From JAEUJM01 sp044221555 (GTDB lineage Bacteria > Actinomycetota > Acidimicrobiia > Acidimicrobiales > DATDAH01): 64,000 bases of DNA. A model generated the notes under the pieces. The model did not search any database, was not told the origin of the DNA, and worked only from the letters and a program-made list of their open reading frames with translations. The stretch is taken from positions 115,722 to 179,721 of the forward strand of contig JBGAOY010000010.1 of assembly GCA_044221555.1 (NCBI GenBank). Reading direction: 5' to 3'. Numbering within the stretch: the stretch's first letter is position 1; each line of letters starts with the position of its first letter. The translations under genes and the position numbers were made by a program. Shown here piece by piece: positions 32,095 to 42,600 of the stretch.

Positions 32095-33633
32095 ATGGCT
32101 GAGCCGATGGTGGTCGAACCGGGCGGTGGGGCAGGGGCCGGTGAGAAGGGCCTGAAGGGTGGGTCGCTCGGCTTGCTGTCGACGACCGTCATCGGGGTGG
32201 CGTCCACCGCGCCCGGCTACAGCTTGGCGGCGAGCCTCGGCCTGGTGATCGCCGCGGTGGGCCTGCAGGCCCCCTCGATCATGTGGGTCGCGTTCGTGCC
32301 CATGGCCTTCACCGCGTCGGCCTACTTCTACATGAACCGGGCCGACCCCGACTGCGGCACCACCTTCTCCTGGGGAACGCGGGCGCTCGGCCCGTCGATG
32401 GGTTGGCTCGGCGGCTGGGCCATCATCGTCGCCGACATCATCGTGATGGCCAACCTGGCCCAGATCGCGGGGGCCTACACCTTCTTGTTGTTCGGGGCCG
32501 ACGGCCTGGCCGCCAGCAAGTGGTGGGTCACCTTCGTCGGCGTGGTGTTCATCGCCATCGTCACGTGGATCTGCTACGTCGGCATCGAGGTGTCGGCCAA
32601 GACCCAGCACTTCCTGCTGGCCATGGAGGTCGTGGCCCTCGCGGTGTTCTCCGTGGTCGCCCTCGTGCGGGTGTGGTTCGGCGATGTGCAGGGCAGCGTC
32701 GATCCGTCGCTGTCCTGGTTGAACCCGTTGTCGATCGGCAGCACCAGCGCCCTGGCCAGCGGCGTGCTGGTCGCGGTGTTCATCTACTGGGGCTGGGACT
32801 CGGCGGTGACCGTCAACGAGGAGAGCGCCGATGCCTCCCGTACCCCCGGACGGGCGGCGGTGATCTCGACGGTGGTGCTGGTGGCGATCTACGTGATCGT
32901 GTCGATCGCCGCCCAGGCGTTCGCCGGCGCCGACACCGACGCCCTCGCGGCCAGCGACGACATCCTGGGCCTGCTGGGCAACGAGGTGCTGGGCTCGTTC
33001 TTCGGGAAGCTGCTCATCATCGCGGTGCTCACCTCGGCGACCGCGTCGTGCCAGACGACGATCCTGCCGACGGCGCGGACCTCGCTGTCGATGGCGGCCA
33101 AGGGGGCCATGCCCAAGTACTGGGCCAAGATCCATCCCCGCTACTTCACCCCCACCAACTCCACCATCTGGATGGGCATCCTCTCGATCGTCTGGTACGT
33201 GGGACTCACGGCGCTCAGCGAGGACATCCTCTTCGACTCGATCGCGGCGCTGGGCCTGATGATCGCCTTCTACTACGGGCTCACCTCGTTCATCTGTGTC
33301 GTCTACTACCGCAAGCACCTCACCGACTCGGTGAAGAACCTGGTCTACATCGGGATCTTCCCGTTGGTGGGCGGCCTGATGCTCACCTGGGTGCTCGTGA
33401 AGTCGGCGATCGACCTGGCCAAGCCGGAGAACTCGGAGTCCGGGAACTCGTGGTTCGGCGTGGGCCCACCGCTGGTGATCGGTGTGGGGTTCATGGTGCT
33501 CGGCGTGGTGCTGATGCTGTTGCAGCGACGGGCCGAACCGGAGTTCTGGAACCGTCGAGCCGAGTTGCCCAGCGACGCGGTCGCACGGGGCGACGCCATC
33601 GCCGAGGGCGCGCTGATCGTGGAGGAGGACTGA
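32095..33633 (+). CDS. APC-family amino acid/polyamine permease
   Basis: A 512-residue integral membrane protein with about 12-14 hydrophobic segments. The N-terminal GLLSTTVIGVASTAPGYSLAASLGLVIAAVG contains the APC-fold helix-1 break, and MNRADPDCGTTFSWGTRALGPSMGWLGGW is typical of the YjeM/putrescine-type subgroup. It ends with a soluble tail DAVARGDAIAEGALIVEED. It imports amino acids or amines by proton coupling. ATG 32,095 has GGGGAGGGCGG upstream. The adjacent universal stress gene, one base after the stop, is probably co-expressed, an arrangement often seen for actinobacterial permeases. Confidence 0.9.
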   Translation: MAEPMVVEPGGGAGAGEKGLKGGSLGLLSTTVIGVASTAPGYSLAASLGLVIAAVGLQAPSIMWVAFVPMAFTASAYFYMNRADPDCGTTFSWGTRALGPSMGWLGGWAIIVADIIVMANLAQIAGAYTFLLFGADGLAASKWWVTFVGVVFIAIVTWICYVGIEVSAKTQHFLLAMEVVALAVFSVVALVRVWFGDVQGSVDPSLSWLNPLSIGSTSALASGVLVAVFIYWGWDSAVTVNEESADASRTPGRAAVISTVVLVAIYVIVSIAAQAFAGADTDALAASDDILGLLGNEVLGSFFGKLLIIAVLTSATASCQTTILPTARTSLSMAAKGAMPKYWAKIHPRYFTPTNSTIWMGILSIVWYVGLTALSEDILFDSIAALGLMIAFYYGLTSFICVVYYRKHLTDSVKNLVYIGIFPLVGGLMLTWVLVKSAIDLAKPENSESGNSWFGVGPPLVIGVGFMVLGVVLMLLQRRAEPEFWNRRAELPSDAVARGDAIAEGALIVEED

Positions 33634-33634
33634 G

Positions 33635-34063
33635 ATGGGTGAGATGGTCGTGGGCTACGACGGGTCGGCGTGCGCCAAGGCGGCGCTGGCAACGGCGGTG
33701 GGCCTGGCCCAGGCCACCGGCAGCGGTGTCACCATCGTGTTCGGCTACGAGCCGCCGTCGATGCGGGCGGGCGGACCGGTGGGCTATCAGCGAGACGCCA
33801 TCGAGGCCATCGGCCGCGAGCGCATGGCCGAGGCCCTGGCATCGCTCGAGGGCAGTGGCATCACCGCAGAGACGGTCGAGATCGAGGAGCTGCCCGCCGA
33901 CGCCCTGATCGACGTGGCCGAGCAGCGGGGTGCCTCGATGATCGTGGTCGGCACGAGAGGCGAGAGCCCCGTGGTCGGCGCCATCCTCGGCTCGACCGCC
34001 TACAAGCTCCTGCACCGCTCGACCGTGCCGGTGCTGGTCGTGCCCGCGCCCGGCGACGACTGA
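33635..34063 (+). CDS. Universal stress protein, UspA family
   Basis: A 142-residue single Usp domain: GYDGSACAKAAL at the start and the ATP-binding signature GTRGESPVVGAILGSTAYKLLHRSTVPVLVV (G-x2-G-x9-G-S/T), complete with flanking Gly. Such proteins bind ATP and modulate stress responses or transporter activity. The start is two bases after the permease stop, so it is translationally linked. It ends convergently with the aminotransferase 19 bases later. Confidence 0.9.
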   Translation: MGEMVVGYDGSACAKAALATAVGLAQATGSGVTIVFGYEPPSMRAGGPVGYQRDAIEAIGRERMAEALASLEGSGITAETVEIEELPADALIDVAEQRGASMIVVGTRGESPVVGAILGSTAYKLLHRSTVPVLVVPAPGDD

Positions 34064-34082
34064 GGAGCCCACCGCCGCTGCC

Positions 34083-35375
34083 TCAGCCGAGCGCCTCGTC
34101 GACCGCCGCCGTGAACAGGGCGATGGCCTCGTCGCACTCGTCCGCGGTGATGGACATCGGGGGAGCGATGCGCAGGCAGTTGCCGTAGAGGCCGCCCTTG
34201 CCGACGAGCAGCCCGCGGGCCTTGGTGCCCTCGAGCACCCGTGAGGCGGCGTCGGCGTCGGGGGTGAAGCCGTCGGTGGCGACGAGCTCGAGGCCGATCA
34301 TCAAGCCCCGGCCCCGGATCTCACCGATGGCCGGGTGGCGCTCGACGAGGGGCTCGAGCCCGGCCAGCAGGCGTGCGCCCATCTCGGCGGCGTTGCCCTG
34401 GAGGTCGTGGTCGAGCAGGTACCGCAGGTTGGCCAGCGCACCGGCGCAGGACAGGGGGTTGCCACCGAAGGTGGAGATCGAGTTGGCGGGCACCGCATCC
34501 ATCACATCGGCCCGGCCCACCACGCCCGCGATGGTGAGGCCGTTGCCGAGGCCCTTGGCGAAGGTGAGCAGGTCGGGGGTGATCCCGTGGGCCTGGTAGC
34601 CCCAGAAGTGCTCGCCGGTGCGGCCCCACCCGGTCTGCACCTCGTCGCTGATGAAGAGGATGTCGTGCTCGCGGCACACCTTCTCCACGGGAGCGAAGAA
34701 GCCGGCAGGCGGGATGGCGAAGCCACCCACGCCCTGGATGGGCTCGGCGATGAGCGCGGCCACGTTCCCGGAGGTGGTGGTGGCCACGAGGTCGCGCAGG
34801 TCCTCGGCACACGCATCGACGAAGGCGGCGTCGTCGAGGTGGCGGAACGGGCTCCGGAACTTGTAGCCCGAGGCCATGAAGCTCACCTGGAACGGGGTGA
34901 GCGAGGTGGGCGACCAGCCCCGGTTGCCGGTGACGCCGATGGTGGCGAACGAGCGACCGTGGTAGCTGTTGCGCACCGCGATGATCTGGCTCGAGCGTCG
35001 GTACGACGAGGCGGCGAGCAGGGCGGCCTCGTTGGCCTCGGTGCCCGACGTGGTGAAGAACACCCGGGGGTCGGGGATGCCGGACCGCTCGGCGATCAGC
35101 TCGGCCAGTTCGATCATGGGTCGGATGAGGTAGAGCGTCGACGTGTGGAGCATGCGCTCGGCCTGCTCCTGGATGGCCCGGGTCACCTCGGGCACGTTGT
35201 GGCCCGTCATGGTGGTGAGGATGCCGCCGAACAAGTCCAGGTACCGGTTGCCCTCACCGTCGACGACGTGGCGGCCCTCGCCCGACACCAGCTCGATGGG
35301 CTCGTCGTAGTAGAGGGCCAACCACGAGGGCATCACCGCGCGGTGCCGGGCGAGCAACGCTTCGTGGCGGCTCAC
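34083..35375 (-). CDS. Class III PLP aminotransferase (AGXT2/4-aminobutyrate type)
   Basis: A 430-residue aminotransferase. The PLP Lys is K274 (TFAKGLGNG), Asp244 (FISDEVQTGWGRTG) binds the pyridine nitrogen and SGTEANEAAL (110-119) the phosphate. Overall similarity is to the AGXT2-like group that includes GABA and putrescine aminotransferases. The GTG start overlaps the potC stop (GTGA), so it is made with the importer. This strongly suggests it deaminates the imported substrate (polyamine or an omega-amino acid); exact substrate inferred. Confidence 0.9.
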   Translation of the reverse strand: MSRHEALLARHRAVMPSWLALYYDEPIELVSGEGRHVVDGEGNRYLDLFGGILTTMTGHNVPEVTRAIQEQAERMLHTSTLYLIRPMIELAELIAERSGIPDPRVFFTTSGTEANEAALLAASSYRRSSQIIAVRNSYHGRSFATIGVTGNRGWSPTSLTPFQVSFMASGYKFRSPFRHLDDAAFVDACAEDLRDLVATTTSGNVAALIAEPIQGVGGFAIPPAGFFAPVEKVCREHDILFISDEVQTGWGRTGEHFWGYQAHGITPDLLTFAKGLGNGLTIAGVVGRADVMDAVPANSISTFGGNPLSCAGALANLRYLLDHDLQGNAAEMGARLLAGLEPLVERHPAIGEIRGRGLMIGLELVATDGFTPDADAASRVLEGTKARGLLVGKGGLYGNCLRIAPPMSITADECDEAIALFTAAVDEALG

Positions 35376-36265
35376 CGGAGCTCACCTCGCGTGCGCCAGC
35401 GTTGCCAGGCCACCGACAAGCCGATCACCGCGAGGCTGCCGATCAGGATCATCGTGGCCAGCACGTTGATCTGCGGTGGCAGGGCCGTCTTCGCGGCGTT
35501 GTTCACGTACAACGGGTAGGTCAACGTGGATCCGGCGTTGAACAGGGTGATGATGAAGTCGTCGAGCGACAAGGCGAACGACAGCATCGCCGCGGCGACG
35601 ATGCCCGGGACGATCAGCGGCAGGGTCACCTTGAAGAACGTGCGGGTGGGGGTCGCGCCCAGGTCCATGGCCGCGTCCTCGAGGCTCCAGTCGAAGCCGC
35701 GGAGGCGGGCCTTGACGGTCAAGGCGATGAAGCTGATCTCGAACATCACATGGGCCAGCACGATGGTGCCGAACCCCAGGTTCCAGCTGAAGTCGAGGAA
35801 CAAGGTGAGCAGCGACGAGCCCAGCACGATCTCGGGTGTGGTCAGGGGGATGACGAGGAACAGGTCGATGCCACCGGAACCCCTGAACCGGTGCCGCACG
35901 AGCGCGATGGCCACCATCGCTCCCAGCACCAGGGCGATGGCGGTCGAGAGCGCCGCCACCTTGAGGCTCATCACCAGGGCGTCGACGAGCGCGGGGTACT
36001 TCCAGGGGTCGGCCCACGCGTCGAGCGAGAACCCCTTCCAGACGAAGTTGAACTTGCCCACCGGCGCGTTGAACGAGAAGGCGACGATCACGAAGACCGG
36101 CAGCAGCAGGTAGAAGATGACGAAGCCGGCGTAGGCGTTGAGGAACCAACTCCCCAGGCGGCGCACCAGCGGGGGCGGGCGGAAGCCCTCCCGGATCGGC
36201 GATGCCTGCTCCTCTGGATGGGCCGACAGATGGGGGACCGGGGAGGGCCCGGCGGTGGCGGTCAT
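35372..36265 (-). CDS. potC: ABC transporter permease, PotC-like
   Basis: A 297-residue permease with six hydrophobic segments (first about 42-66) and the inner-membrane EAA loop EDAAMDLGATPTRTFFKVTLPLIVPGI. The group and gene order correspond to PotC of spermidine/putrescine importers. Its ATG overlaps the potB stop, and its stop overlaps the aminotransferase start. An N-terminal cytosolic stretch rich in Pro and His precedes the first helix. Confidence 0.92.
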   Translation of the reverse strand: MTATAGPSPVPHLSAHPEEQASPIREGFRPPPLVRRLGSWFLNAYAGFVIFYLLLPVFVIVAFSFNAPVGKFNFVWKGFSLDAWADPWKYPALVDALVMSLKVAALSTAIALVLGAMVAIALVRHRFRGSGGIDLFLVIPLTTPEIVLGSSLLTLFLDFSWNLGFGTIVLAHVMFEISFIALTVKARLRGFDWSLEDAAMDLGATPTRTFFKVTLPLIVPGIVAAAMLSFALSLDDFIITLFNAGSTLTYPLYVNNAAKTALPPQINVLATMILIGSLAVIGLSVAWQRWRTRGELR

Positions 36266-37137
36266 GTCACCAGGTCCTCGGTGCCGAGCACGCGGGTGTA
36301 GACGAGGACCGAGACCAGTATCACCAGCATCAGCACGAACGACAGCGCTGCCGCGAGCGGGTAGTGGAAGTTCTTCAGGTACTCGGTCTGGATCACCGAG
36401 CCGACCATCGTCTGGTTGGGCCCACCGAGGTACTGGGCGTTGATGAAGTCACCCGCGGCGGGGATGAAGGTGAGCAGGCTCCCCGCCAGCACCCCGGGCA
36501 TCGACAGTGGGAGCAGCACCTTGCGGAAGGTGCGGAACCCGCCGGCGTAGAGGTCTCGCGCCGCCTCGAGCAGCCGCGGGTCGATCTTCTCGATGCTGAC
36601 GTAGATGGGCAGGATCATGAACGGCAGGAAGTTGTAGGTCAGCCCACCGATCACGGCCCACTGCGTGGACAGGATGCGCCCGTTCTCGGTGAGCCCCAGG
36701 GTGTCGAGGAGACCCACCAGCATGGTGTCGTCACCGAAGATCGTCTTCCACGCCAGCGTGCGCACGATGAAGGTGATGAAGAACGGCACGATCACCAGCC
36801 CGAGCAGCAGGTTCTTCCACTTGCCCGCCTTGAACGCGATCACGTAGGCCAGCGGGTAGGCCAGCGCCAGGGCCAGCAACGTGGCGGTCAGGGCGTACTC
36901 GAACGAGCGGATGATCTGCGTGTCGTACAGGCGGAAGGCATCGCCGTAGTTCGAGAAGGCCCAGCTGAACGAGAGGGTGGGGTCGTAGACGTTGCCGGAG
37001 GTGCTCGACAGCGACATCCGCAGCAGCGCCCACAGCGGGACGACGAAGAAGACGGCGAGGTACGCGAGGGCGGGAAGGCTGAGCAGGTAGGGCGTGACCC
37101 TCCCGTGCCTCGTCCCCCCGCTCGCGCTACCGGCCAC
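36262..37137 (-). CDS. potB: ABC transporter permease, PotB-like
   Basis: A 291-residue permease with six hydrophobic segments (first at about 16-41, LLSLPALAYLAVFFVVPLWALL) and the EAA-type loop LEAARDLYAGGFRTFRKVLLPLSMPGV. It pairs with PotC to form the membrane channel. The GTG start at 37,137 follows the potD stop by 27 bases, and the four-base overlap with potC shows coupling. Confidence 0.92.
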   Translation of the reverse strand: MAGSASGGTRHGRVTPYLLSLPALAYLAVFFVVPLWALLRMSLSSTSGNVYDPTLSFSWAFSNYGDAFRLYDTQIIRSFEYALTATLLALALAYPLAYVIAFKAGKWKNLLLGLVIVPFFITFIVRTLAWKTIFGDDTMLVGLLDTLGLTENGRILSTQWAVIGGLTYNFLPFMILPIYVSIEKIDPRLLEAARDLYAGGFRTFRKVLLPLSMPGVLAGSLLTFIPAAGDFINAQYLGGPNQTMVGSVIQTEYLKNFHYPLAAALSFVLMLVILVSVLVYTRVLGTEDLVT

Positions 37138-37164
37138 GGTGTGATCGCGTCCCGTGTGTGTCCG

Positions 37165-38424
37165 CTAGCCCCGTGCGACCGCGTTCCACACCGTCGAGAA
37201 CTGCTGGTCCTCCTCGTCGGTGAGGCCCCGCCAGGCCACGGCCTTCTCACGCGTGCGGTCGGGCGGGTTGATCAGCTCGTTGTCGGCGAGCTCGGGATCG
37301 ATCTCGGCCAGCGCGTCACCGGTGCCCGCGACCGGGGGTATGTACTGGACCGTGGCAGTGATCTGGGCCATGTGCTGGGGGTCGTAGACGTAGTTCATCC
37401 ACTGCTCGGCGCCGGTGCTGTTGCGGGTGCTGATGGGCATGACCATGTTGTCCGACCAGGAGATCATCCCTTCCTCGGGCACCACGAACACGAGGTCGGG
37501 GTTGTCGAGCTTCAGCTGGGCCACGTCGCCCGAGTAGGCCTGGGCGATGGCCACGTTGCCCGCCACCAGGTCGTCGCCGTAGTCGTTGCCCGTGAACCGG
37601 CGGATCTGGCCCGCGTCCTTGGCCTCCTGGACCTTGTCGGCGGCCTGCTGCACCATCTCGAGCGTGGCCTCGGCCGGGGAGTTGCCGTCGGACAGCATGA
37701 TCTGGCCGCCACCGTCGCGCATGTCGCTCATCAACGTGACCTTGCCCGCGAACTCGGGGTCGAAGAGGTCGTTGAGGCTGGTGATCTCCCGGCCGGTGAT
37801 CTGCGGGTTGTACGCGATCGAGGTGAACCCGGACGCCCACGGCAGGCTGAACGTGCGATCGGGGTCGTAGGCGATGTCCTGCAGGGCCGGGACCAGGTTG
37901 TCCTTGTTGGGGACGTTGGCGGCGTCGATGGGCGCGAGCCAGCCCAGTTGGATGAGCCGGTTGACCATGAAGTCGGTGACGATGAACAGGTCGGCGCCGA
38001 TGTCCTGGCCCCGACTCAGGGGCTCGCGGATCCGGGCGAAGTACTCCTCGTTGTCGTTGACGTCCTCGGTGTAGCTGACCTGCAGGCCGCTGGCGTCCTC
38101 GAAGTCACCGACGGTGTCCTCGTCGATGTAGAACGGCCAGTTCGAGATGCGCAACTGGTCGCTGGTGGTGGGATCGAAGTCGGGGACGCTGCTCGAGGAG
38201 CCGTCGCCACCACCACCACCACCACCACCACCACCGCTCCCACTCTCGCTCCCGCTGCCGCACGCGGCCAGCAGCGTCGGCCCGACCGCCAGGCCGCCGA
38301 GGGCGACGCCGGCGGTCCCCAGGAACCGCCGCCGCGTCATCCGGCTCGCGGCCCGCTGGGCGGCCCAGCCCCGTCCGGGGGTGGTGGCGAGGAGTCGGGC
38401 CAGCCGCTCGTCGGGTGTGGTCAT
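37165..38424 (-). CDS. potD: Polyamine-type ABC substrate-binding lipoprotein, PotD-like
   Basis: A 419-residue binding protein with a twin-arginine-like signal and lipobox: MTRRRFLGTAGVAL (29-42) then LLAAC. Cys after the lipobox is followed by a long Gly/Ser run (about 58-76) encoded by the CCA repeat at 38,207. The mature domain (about 88-419) has QLRISNWPFYIDEDTVGDFE, ADLFIVTDFMVNRL, LPWASGFTSIAYNP and IPISTRNS, as in PotD/PotF-type periplasmic-binding-protein-like II folds for spermidine/putrescine. ATG 38,424 overlaps the potA stop. An N-terminal 28-residue pre-extension before the Arg motif is odd but seen in actinobacterial relatives. Confidence 0.9.
   Translation of the reverse strand: MTTPDERLARLLATTPGRGWAAQRAASRMTRRRFLGTAGVALGGLAVGPTLLAACGSGSESGSGGGGGGGGGGDGSSSSVPDFDPTTSDQLRISNWPFYIDEDTVGDFEDASGLQVSYTEDVNDNEEYFARIREPLSRGQDIGADLFIVTDFMVNRLIQLGWLAPIDAANVPNKDNLVPALQDIAYDPDRTFSLPWASGFTSIAYNPQITGREITSLNDLFDPEFAGKVTLMSDMRDGGGQIMLSDGNSPAEATLEMVQQAADKVQEAKDAGQIRRFTGNDYGDDLVAGNVAIAQAYSGDVAQLKLDNPDLVFVVPEEGMISWSDNMVMPISTRNSTGAEQWMNYVYDPQHMAQITATVQYIPPVAGTGDALAEIDPELADNELINPPDRTREKAVAWRGLTDEEDQQFSTVWNAVARG
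38207..38235 (-). repeat. (CCA)n trinucleotide run in potD
   Basis: A perfect 29-base CCA run (about 9.7 copies) encodes a polyglycine segment just after the lipobox cysteine of the binding protein. The repeat length could vary by slippage without frameshift because the unit is three bases, altering only the tether between membrane anchor and binding domain. Confidence 0.85.
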
Positions 38425-39596
38425 GTCAGCACCTCTTCGATGTCGTCGACGGAACGTTGCGGGGCGAGCTCGGGTGTGCCGGGAAGGACGGATGCGGCGG
38501 CATCGTCCCACCAGCACCAGACCTGGTCGCCGGGGCGCAGCATCGGAAGCTGCTGGTCGGGGCCGATGTGGGCCACCGTCTCGCTGCCGTCCGTCGCGGT
38601 GCCCGCCAGGCGAACCACGGGGCCCTGGAACACCAGGTCGGTGACGGTGAGACGCACGGACGAGGGCACGGCGGGGGTCTCGTCCGCGGTGATGCGCACG
38701 CGCTCGGGCCGCACCATCAGGGTGGCCGGCCCGTCGAGTGCGTCGCCGGCCCGGCCCGTCAGCGTGGTGCCGAGCGCCTCCACGGTGGCCGTGCCACCCG
38801 ACTGCGATCGCACCTTGGCGGGCCACAGGTTGGCCTGGCCGATGAAGCCGGCGACGAACACCGTGCGGGGCCGGTCGTAGATCTCGGTGGGTGTGCCGAC
38901 CTGCTCGACCACGCCGAGGTTCATCACCGCGATGCGGTCGCTCATGGTGAGCGCCTCCTCCTGGTCGTGGGTGACGTAGATGAAGGTGATGCCCACGTCG
39001 CGCTGGATGCGCTTGAGCTCGAGCTGCATGGCCTGGCGCAGCTTCAGGTCGAGCGCGCCGAGGGGCTCGTCGAGCAGCAGGGCGCTCGGGTAGTTGACCA
39101 GCGCCCGGGCCAGCGCCACCCGCTGCTGCTGGCCACCGCTCAGCTGGTTGGGTCGGCGCTTGGCGTAGTCGCTCAACCGGACGACCTCGAGCATCTCGGT
39201 CACCCGCTGCCGGGTCCGGGCCTTGTCGGCCTTGGCACTGCGGGGGCCGAACGCCACGTTGTCGAAGATCGACATGTGGGGGAACAGGGCGTAGTGCTGG
39301 AACACCGTGTTGACGTTGCGCCGGTAGGGCGGCACCTTCGACACGTCCTTGCCCTCGAGCCGGATCTCGCCGCTCGTGGGTGCCTCGAAGCCGGCGATCA
39401 TGCGCAACGACGTGGTCTTGCCGCAGCCCGACGGTCCGAGCAGCGAGAAGAACTCGCCGCGGTCGATGGCCAGGTCGACGTGGTCGACCGCCACCGAGTC
39501 GCCGAAGCGCTTCTCGACGTCGACCAGCTCGATGACGGTGTCGGGCGGGGGTCCGGCCGTGTCCGTGGATTCGTCGTTCACGTCGGCGTCCGCCAT
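38421..39596 (-). CDS. potA: ABC transporter ATPase, PotA-like
   Basis: A 391-residue ATPase: Walker A GPSGCGKTT (about 55-63), Q-loop TVFQHYALFPHM, signature LSGGQQQRVALARAL, Walker B ALLLDEPLGALD, H-loop TFIYVTHDQEEALTMSD, then a C-terminal TOBE regulatory domain (about 260-385). It energises the PotBCD importer. First gene of the minus-strand operon 39,596-34,083; the operon promoter must lie in or beyond the 64-base gap after the large secreted-protein gene. Neighbouring genes overlap by four bases. Confidence 0.93.
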   Translation of the reverse strand: MADADVNDESTDTAGPPPDTVIELVDVEKRFGDSVAVDHVDLAIDRGEFFSLLGPSGCGKTTSLRMIAGFEAPTSGEIRLEGKDVSKVPPYRRNVNTVFQHYALFPHMSIFDNVAFGPRSAKADKARTRQRVTEMLEVVRLSDYAKRRPNQLSGGQQQRVALARALVNYPSALLLDEPLGALDLKLRQAMQLELKRIQRDVGITFIYVTHDQEEALTMSDRIAVMNLGVVEQVGTPTEIYDRPRTVFVAGFIGQANLWPAKVRSQSGGTATVEALGTTLTGRAGDALDGPATLMVRPERVRITADETPAVPSSVRLTVTDLVFQGPVVRLAGTATDGSETVAHIGPDQQLPMLRPGDQVWCWWDDAAASVLPGTPELAPQRSVDDIEEVLT

Positions 39597-39660
39597 CGAT
39601 TCTAGAAGGTACTCGCTTCGCGACGAGCGTTTCGGTCGATGGGCCGCTCTGGGACGAGGG

Positions 39661-42600
39661 TCAGTGCTCCAGCAACAGAGCCGTCATGGCGTAGCCGCGG
39701 TTGTTGGCGGTGCCCGAGCCGCGCGACTGGTCCCACTGGGAGGTGACCGAGATGCGGCCGTCGGCACCGGCGGTCACCCCTGTCCATCTCGCGACGTAGC
39801 CGCGCTGGGTGTTGTAGCCGGTGTTGAACGACACCGAGTTGGGCGCGTAGGCCACCACGCCGGCGGAGCTGGCGTTCACGTAGGTGGGCGCCCCGTTCAG
39901 GGTGACGCGGGTGAACCGGGCGTTGCCGAAGCGCGAGTCGCCGTGGTTGGCGGTCAGGGTGATCGCGTACGTCGCCCGTGGGTCGAGGCCGTCGATCGTG
40001 GCGGTGTTGGACCAGCCGGTGGCGTCGAGCTCGACCGATCGACCCAGGTCGACGACGGGGGCCGCGGCGGTGCCGAACCAGCGGGCGGCGTCGGTGCCGG
40101 CGGCCGCCTGGGCGCCGCCGGTCGTCTTCGGGTCGAGGCCGCCGGTGGACGAGCCGGTGAGGGTGGGCCCCGCGGCCGTACCGGAGGCCGCGTCGATCAG
40201 CGCACCGGCCGACGACGTGTACCGAAAGCGCGTGACCCCCGCGGCGTTCGCGTCACCCGGTCGGCCGTTGAGGTCGTCGAGGGCGCGGAAGGGTGGCGCG
40301 ACCGTGGGGACGTAGCGGGCCGTGACGGTGGTGGGTGTCGAGGGAGCGACCACGTCGTGGCTGCGCGCACCGCCGTCGGACCACGACGAGAAGTCGTAGG
40401 ACGTCGTCCCGACCACCTGGGTCGCGGCGGCCGAGAGCGTGCAGATCGACCCGGTGATCACCTCGCGGGTGAAGGGGGTCTGGCCCGACGCCGATCCGAC
40501 TACGAGGGGCAGGCCGGTCGGGTTGGACTGGAACGTGAGTTGGGTGGTCCGGGGGTCGAGCTCGACGCTGTCGCTCACCGATCCCCCACCGGGGAGGGCG
40601 GCGGTGAGCTGCAACTCGAGGTAGGAGGGAAACTCGTGGTCGGGGGCGCGGAACGAGCCGGAGGCCGTCTGGGCCCACGACTGCACCGTGTGCGTGTGGC
40701 AGTTCGAGGGGCAGTGGTGCATCACCAGCGACCAGGTGAGGGCGCTGGCGGGCAGCGGCTCGCCCCGGCCGTCGACGGCACCGCCCGAGAAGGTGATCTG
40801 GTCGCCGACGGCCCAGGTGGTCTGCACCGTCGGCGTGTCGATGTGCACCTCGGGGTCAACTGCCGCGTCGCTCCCGCACGTCACCCGCGCACCGGCCCAG
40901 TCGGCGTGGTCGCGGGTGACGTCCGTGCCGCCGTCGACGACCAGTTGGAGCTGGCGCACGCCGGTCATCGGCAGGTCGAGGTGTCCGGTCGCGGACGCGG
41001 CCGTCATGACCGGGCTGAGGTGCAGGCGGGTGCCGTCGCCGAGCACCTCGAAGGTGACCGAGCCGCCGGCGTCGATCTCGTCGTCGATGCCGATGTCGGC
41101 CTGGAAGCGGCTGCAGTCGCCTGCGAGGTCGTAGGTGATCACTGAGCGGGCGTGGGCGCCGAGGCCCTTGGTGTAGGGCTGACCGGCGAGCGTCAGTGCC
41201 CGGCCGTCGCCCGAGGCCTCTTCGCCGTTGCTGCTGTCGAGCTCGACCGGGCCCCAGCCGTTCGTCGCGGAGAGTCGGGGGCGGTCGCTGAGGTACGTGG
41301 TGCTCACCTCGTCGGTCGCGGTGGTGAAGGACCACGACTGATCGCCGGCCAGGCGGTTGCCGGCGAGGTCGGCCACACCCGACGGGCCCCCGGCGAGCCG
41401 CGCCACGTACCGTGTCGCGTCGATGAGCGGACCGGACGGATCGAGGCGAACCGTCCGGTTGCCGGGGTCGTAGGCGACCGTGGCAGGCACCGGCGTGCTC
41501 CCGCCGGACGGGATCAGCGTGAAGGCCGATCCGCTGACGGTCGTGGCATCGAGCGCCTCGGAGAAGGTGGCGGTGATGTCGCTGCCGCTCGCCACGCCCG
41601 TCGCGCCGTCGACGGGCGCACGAGCCGTGACGGTCGGGGCGGTGGTGTCCGCGGATCCGCAGGTGATGCGGGCCGCGGCCCAGTCGGCGTGGTCGCTGGT
41701 GACGTCGCCGCCGCCGTCGACCACGAGGCGCAGGGTCTGCGCCCCCGCGACGGGCAGGTCGACCTGCTGCGTGGCCGACGTGGCCGTGACCACAGTGCTC
41801 CGGTACAGGCGGGTGCCGTCGGCCCACACCTCGAAGCTGACCGAGCCGCCGGCGTTCACCTCGTCGTCGATCCCGATGTCGCTCTGGAACCGGCTGCACC
41901 GGCCCCCGAGGTCGAACCGGACGTCGGAGTCGGCGTGCACGCCCAGGCCCTTGGCCGACGACACTCCGTTCAGGCGGATCGTGCCGCCGTCTGCGGCGAG
42001 GTCCTCGCCGTTGCTGCGGTCGCGCTCGACGGGGCCCCAACCGTTGTCGCCGCGGGTCCAGGCCAGGTCGCTGAGGTAGGCGGAGCCTCCGGGGGGCTGG
42101 GCCTGGGTCCAGGTGAGGCGGTGGATCGCGCCGCCATCGAGGTCCACGTAGAACAGGTCGCCACCGGGCCCGATCTCGAGGTCGACGGGGTTGGCGGCGG
42201 CCGCCACCAGTGTCTGGGGGGCTCCGCCGGGCGGCACCGCCCAGATGCAGTCCCGGCTGTAGTCCGCGAAGAACGCGGCGTTGTCGTACGCCGACGGGTA
42301 GGCACCGCCCTGGTAGAACTCGACGCCCGAGATCGACGAACTGCCGGTGGGGCAGGCCTCACCGGCCACCACCGTTCGGTCGTGGGCGTAGCTGAGCGCC
42401 GGAGCGGTCACGCCGCCGGCGTCGTAGAGGTCCTCGCACACCGAGAGGTCGAGGGTCTCGAAGGGCGCGTGGCGTCCCGCCCCCTCGTAACAGGGCCACC
42501 CGAAGTTGTCGAGGGTGCCGTCGGTGGGGGCGGTGATCCCGTTGATCTCCTCCCAGCCACCGTTCCCCACGTCGCCCAGGTAGAGCTCGGAGGTGCCGGG

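Noticed and set aside
39600..39607. TTCTAGAA near the potA start as a fourth KstR-type site
   Set aside because: It lacks the AACnnGTT core and the outer arms; it is a simple 8-base palindrome.
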